Assembly: GCA_014729055.1 (NCBI GenBank)
Contig: WJKO01000527.1
Location: forward strand, 1 to 8,171
DNA from: Promethearchaeota archaeon
GTDB lineage: Archaea > Asgardarchaeota > Lokiarchaeia > Sigyniarchaeales > Promethearchaeaceae
DNA: 8,171 bases
Direction: 5' to 3'
Within the stretch, counting starts at the first letter, position 1. The number at the start of each line of letters is the position of its first letter. The notes under the pieces were generated by a model. It saw only the letters and a program-made list of their open reading frames with translations, was not told the origin of the DNA and did no database searches. This document shows positions 5,802-8,171 of the stretch, one piece after another. The translations under genes were made by a program, and so were the position numbers.

Positions 5802-6734
5802 ATGCAGATACCTTTTAAGGCATTTAATTATAAGGATAATTACTCCCCGTTTGTATTTGTGAGTTATGCACATAAAGATAGAAATGAAGTCTATCCTATT
5901 ATTAATCAACTGCATAAAAGGGGAATACCAATATGGTACGACGAGGGTATTGAACCAGCAGATGAATGGCTCGAAACGATTGCTGATGCACTTTCGCACT
6001 GTAGAGTATTTCTTGTGTTTATTTCAAATAATTCTATTAAACGGAATAACGTGAAGCGCGAAGTTCATCAAGCCATGAAAAGATATGATAAAGATGAAGT
6101 TAAAATCGTTCCCGTTTACTTAGAAGATACTGTACTTCCTAAAGGTTTGAGTATTGTTTTAGATCCAATTCAAGCATTTTTAAATTGTGATATCGAGGAT
6201 CTAATAGAACGATTGCAAAATATTCAAAACCCAGATATTTCCCGTAAACGTCTAATAGAGAAAGCAGAAGAGTATATGAAGCAACAAAAATGGAATAAAG
6301 CCGAAAACACATGGAAAGAGATTGGAAATCTCACTTCAGAATTAATGTTATCAGAGAATTCTGATGAGATTGAAAAAAAGATTGCGTTATGTAAGGAAAA
6401 AAGAACCTTAAACCAGAGGAAAGGAAAAAGAAAAAAGCATACCCGATATTTGAAAGGCAAGGATATTAAACCGCTTGATGATCCAGGTGAATACTTGGTA
6501 ACTTTACATGTCGTGAATAAAGGGGAAGTTGTTATCGAAAACTTTGTTTTAATTGATAGAATCCCAGATAACTTTGAATATTTTATAATATCTGACGCAC
6601 CAGACATTATTGATATTCAAGGGGTTGATACATTAAAATGGACGATCCCTTCAATACCACCAGAAAGTAGATGTGAAATCCAATATATTTTAAAGGGAGA
6701 AGGTAATATCTCTGATGAACAAGAATCTTACTAA
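5802..6734 (+). CDS. TIR-domain protein with helical middle and DUF11-like C-terminal beta-sandwich
   Basis: A 310-aa protein from ATG 5802 (a TTG at 5784 would add six residues). Residues ~14-130 are a TIR domain of the bacterial/archaeal type. Beta-A is FVFVSYAHKD (17-26), the BB-loop region is IWYDEGIEPADEW (44-56), then VFLVFISNNS (69-78) and VKREVHQAM (84-92). E87 there aligns with the catalytic Glu of NAD-cleaving TIRs such as SARM1 (E642), so NADase activity is plausible. Residues ~150-200 look like one TPR-like helical hairpin (EEYMKQQKWNKAENTWKEI), followed by a Lys/Arg-rich linker (RKGKRKKHTR, 206-215). Residues 230-300 resemble a DUF11-like Ig-type sandwich (VVNKGEVVIENFVLIDRIPD, later LKWTIPSIPP). 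No signal peptide or membrane segment, so it should be cytosolic. It stands alone on its strand, convergent with the next gene. It could act in defence or signalling, and no partner effector is evident. Confidence 0.82.
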   Translation: MQIPFKAFNYKDNYSPFVFVSYAHKDRNEVYPIINQLHKRGIPIWYDEGIEPADEWLETIADALSHCRVFLVFISNNSIKRNNVKREVHQAMKRYDKDEVKIVPVYLEDTVLPKGLSIVLDPIQAFLNCDIEDLIERLQNIQNPDISRKRLIEKAEEYMKQQKWNKAENTWKEIGNLTSELMLSENSDEIEKKIALCKEKRTLNQRKGKRKKHTRYLKGKDIKPLDDPGEYLVTLHVVNKGEVVIENFVLIDRIPDNFEYFIISDAPDIIDIQGVDTLKWTIPSIPPESRCEIQYILKGEGNISDEQESY

Positions 6735-6781
6735 GAGGATTATCTATTTATCAAGATTGGAAAAGTTTTGTAATTTCTAAA
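6735..6781. other. Convergent 3' intergenic gap between TIR and acidic-repeat genes
   Basis: The 47 bp between the two stop codons holds a modest T-rich stretch on the + strand (TTTTGTAATTT near 6766-6776) and a few T runs on the other. No clear hairpin is present. It must contain or adjoin both 3' ends, so bidirectional termination or 3' overlap of the transcripts is expected. Confidence 0.3.
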
Positions 6782-8065
6782 TCATATTGGTTTATTTTCA
6801 AGATTTTTAATTAGTTGGTTTACATCTTCAATAGTTGGTGAATCTTCAGGTAATTCTTCGAGAATATGATTGGCCACATCTACAGCAGCATCAATAAACT
6901 TCATTTTACCCAGTAATTCTGCAATCTGTATTTTATAGTCTCTATCAAGTTTGTCTTGATAGGATAATAACCCATCTTTTATGGATAACAATTGATCTTG
7001 AGGAACAATTAGAGACTTATCCCGCATAATGAGGTTAATTAGTTCCTTATAACTATGCATTATGGCATAACCCTCGGAATCTGAATATTTTTGGATGTCT
7101 TGTATACATTTTTCTACGAAAACTTGGGCTTTTTCATATCTTTTTACCTTAAACGAGGTGTATGCAAGTTGATTAAGCGTAAATTGGTAAAGGAACCTAC
7201 TTTTTATTTCATCTATGATTTTTTCTTCTATAAAATCGATTAAATTCGGTAGATCGAATTTCTCAACGACATCCAGTATGAAAAAAGAAATTGTTTGACG
7301 AACTCTTGAATCATGCATTCTGGTGTTTTTTATAAACGAAACAAGAGCATACTTTACGGTATCCATTGCATCATCTATATCGGGGGGTTTATGAGCGAAT
7401 TTATTGAATGCAGTGGATAGTACTTCTCTCAGTTTATCTTGATCATCAAATTCGAACTGAAAATATTTCCCCCATTCAGGTTGAGGTCCTTCGGGCTTTT
7501 TAGCAATTTTACGCTTCTTTCTTCCGCGCTTTTTAGATCGTCTTTTGGACTTTCTCGCATTAAAGAGATTTAATTTCGGGACATCTTCTTCATTAATTGC
7601 ATAGAATAACAATTGATTCTCTTTTACAACGAGAGCATAATGTTGATCGTCATTAAGATCTCCTCGTAAATCTTTCGGAATCGTAAAACCTGTTTTATTC
7701 CTCTTTACATGCCAGCATTTTTCTTTTGGAATAAAATGATCAACTAATTTTTTTGTTTGTATTTCTGAAATGGAATCTTCATCATCTTCTTCATCATCTT
7801 CTTCATCGTCTTCTTCATCGTCTTCTTCATCATCTTCTTCATCGTCTATATCTTGAACTGCATCTCCTGCCTTATTCCCGTTTTCTTTGCCATCATCTGA
7901 TTTTTCTAATCTCACACTACCTCTGGGAGGAGTTGCTTTCTTCAGCAAACTATCCGCAATAGCATCTGCGAGTTCTAAATCCTCTAAATCTTCTTCATCT
8001 ACATCGTCAACATCGATCTCTTCTATTTCATCGTCATTTGATTCTTCTTTCTCTTCTTTTGACAT
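6782..8065 (-). CDS. Acidic-repeat, AbrB-like and TPR-like multidomain protein
   Basis: A 427-aa soluble protein from an ATG at 8065; I do not know a named family for the whole. Residues 1-98 are very acidic and low-complexity, ending in a run of Asp/Glu (about 73-97). Residues ~112-158 resemble an AbrB/MazE-type swapped-hairpin DNA-binding fold (WHVKRNKTGFTIPKDLRGDL, then YALVVKENQLLFYAI). Residues 171-190 are a strongly basic linker (KSKRRSKKRGRKKRKIAKK). From ~198 to the end it is alpha-helical, with a TPR-like pair near 297-322 (LNQLAYTSFKVKRYEKAQVF) and another helical pair at 385-405. An acidic tail with a DNA-binding-like domain, basic linker and protein-binding helices recalls chromatin or histone-chaperone architectures; this is analogy only. 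No Shine-Dalgarno precedes the ATG. It is convergent with the TIR gene, 47 bp apart, so the two are not one operon. Confidence 0.7.
   Translation of the reverse strand: MSKEEKEESNDDEIEEIDVDDVDEEDLEDLELADAIADSLLKKATPPRGSVRLEKSDDGKENGNKAGDAVQDIDDEEDDEEDDEEDDEEDDEEDDEDSISEIQTKKLVDHFIPKEKCWHVKRNKTGFTIPKDLRGDLNDDQHYALVVKENQLLFYAINEEDVPKLNLFNARKSKRRSKKRGRKKRKIAKKPEGPQPEWGKYFQFEFDDQDKLREVLSTAFNKFAHKPPDIDDAMDTVKYALVSFIKNTRMHDSRVRQTISFFILDVVEKFDLPNLIDFIEEKIIDEIKSRFLYQFTLNQLAYTSFKVKRYEKAQVFVEKCIQDIQKYSDSEGYAIMHSYKELINLIMRDKSLIVPQDQLLSIKDGLLSYQDKLDRDYKIQIAELLGKMKFIDAAVDVANHILEELPEDSPTIEDVNQLIKNLENKPI
7784..7843 (-). repeat. 12-bp minisatellite, five tandem units, encoding DDEE repeats
   Basis: Five consecutive 12-bp units (RTCTTCTTCATC on the + strand) cover 7784-7843. 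They differ only in the first base (A or G), which is the silent GAT/GAC third position of an Asp codon. Each unit encodes four acidic residues, so unit gain or loss keeps the reading frame and only alters the length of the acidic tract. Similar but less regular Asp/Glu codon runs lie nearby. Confidence 0.9.
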
Positions 8066-8120
8066 TCTAATTCACAACTTAGCTAAAAAACTATCTGATA
8101 TGTTTTCAGTACGAACAATC

Positions 8121-8128
8121 TATAAAAA
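8121..8128 (-). promoter_or_regulatory. TATA-like box upstream of the 427-aa gene
   Basis: TATAAAAA on the + strand reads TTTTTATA on the gene's strand, centred ~59 bp upstream of the ATG at 8065, which would give a leader of about 33 nt. No Shine-Dalgarno is seen in that leader. The 106 bp from 8066 to the window end hold nothing else I can support. Confidence 0.35.
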
Positions 8129-8171
8129 TAGAAATAGTACCTTTCTATTTAATTTTGTCAGATTTTAAAGA

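Noticed and set aside
6224..6607. 127-codon minus-strand frame opposite the TIR gene
   Set aside because: It is antisense to the helical and sandwich domains of the TIR protein, is Ser/Phe-rich as expected for a shadow frame, and has no promoter or known motif.
7753..8168. Open frames on the + strand (7753-7962 and 7887-8168), His/Leu- or Ser-rich
   Set aside because: They are complementary shadows of the acidic Asp/Glu codon runs of the minus-strand gene, with low-complexity translations.

Overview
The window looks like part of an Asgard (Lokiarchaeota-like) archaeal genome. The DNA is AT-rich (about one third G+C by eye). Two genes use TTG starts behind clear Shine-Dalgarno sequences, and other transcripts seem leaderless or nearly so behind TATA-like boxes. 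It encodes a Ras/Rab-like small GTPase with all five G-motifs, a GvpD/KaiC-type tandem ATPase and a TIR-domain protein. The lineage is inferred from this combination; there is no rRNA or ribosomal protein marker here.

Region 1 (1-2776, + strand) is a tight three-gene redox operon. It holds the 3' part of a GlpA-like FAD-dependent glycerol-3-phosphate dehydrogenase with a C-terminal BFD-type [2Fe-2S] domain, a GlpB-like FAD/NAD(P) oxidoreductase, and a small four-cysteine DUF1667 protein. The first junction is an ATGA overlap and the second is a stop codon abutting the next ATG. The same trio occurs in Thermotoga and many Firmicutes, where it is linked to glycerol use. A hairpin across the last stop codon and T-rich DNA at 2806-2830 probably end the unit.

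Region 2 (2777-5068, + strand) holds a 501-aa GvpD-like tandem RecA/KaiC-fold ATPase, with an intact first P-loop and a second domain that has no Walker A. A 205-aa Ras-superfamily GTPase follows after 39 bp. They are probably co-transcribed and could form an ATPase-GTPase signalling pair. The GTPase has an acidic insertion of about 30 residues between switch I and switch II and no C-terminal prenylation cysteine.

Region 3 (5069-5801) contains an 88-aa hypothetical gene on the minus strand, convergent with the GTPase and probably leaderless. Upstream of it lies a non-annotated stretch of more than 400 bp. Within that stretch a more GC-rich island (5561-5703) has either a decayed or frameshifted coding remnant resembling a tectonin/PLL-type beta-propeller blade, or a structured RNA with two hairpins.

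Region 4 (5802-8065) has a convergent pair. The + strand gene is a 310-aa TIR protein with the conserved catalytic-type glutamate, a helical middle and a DUF11-like beta-sandwich. The - strand gene is a 427-aa protein with an acidic DDEE-repeat N-terminus, an AbrB-like segment, a strongly basic linker and a TPR-like helical C-terminus.

The operon in region 1 is ordinary metabolism. Regions 2-4 form a patch of signalling or possible defence genes. No mobile element, CRISPR array, tRNA or rRNA was found.
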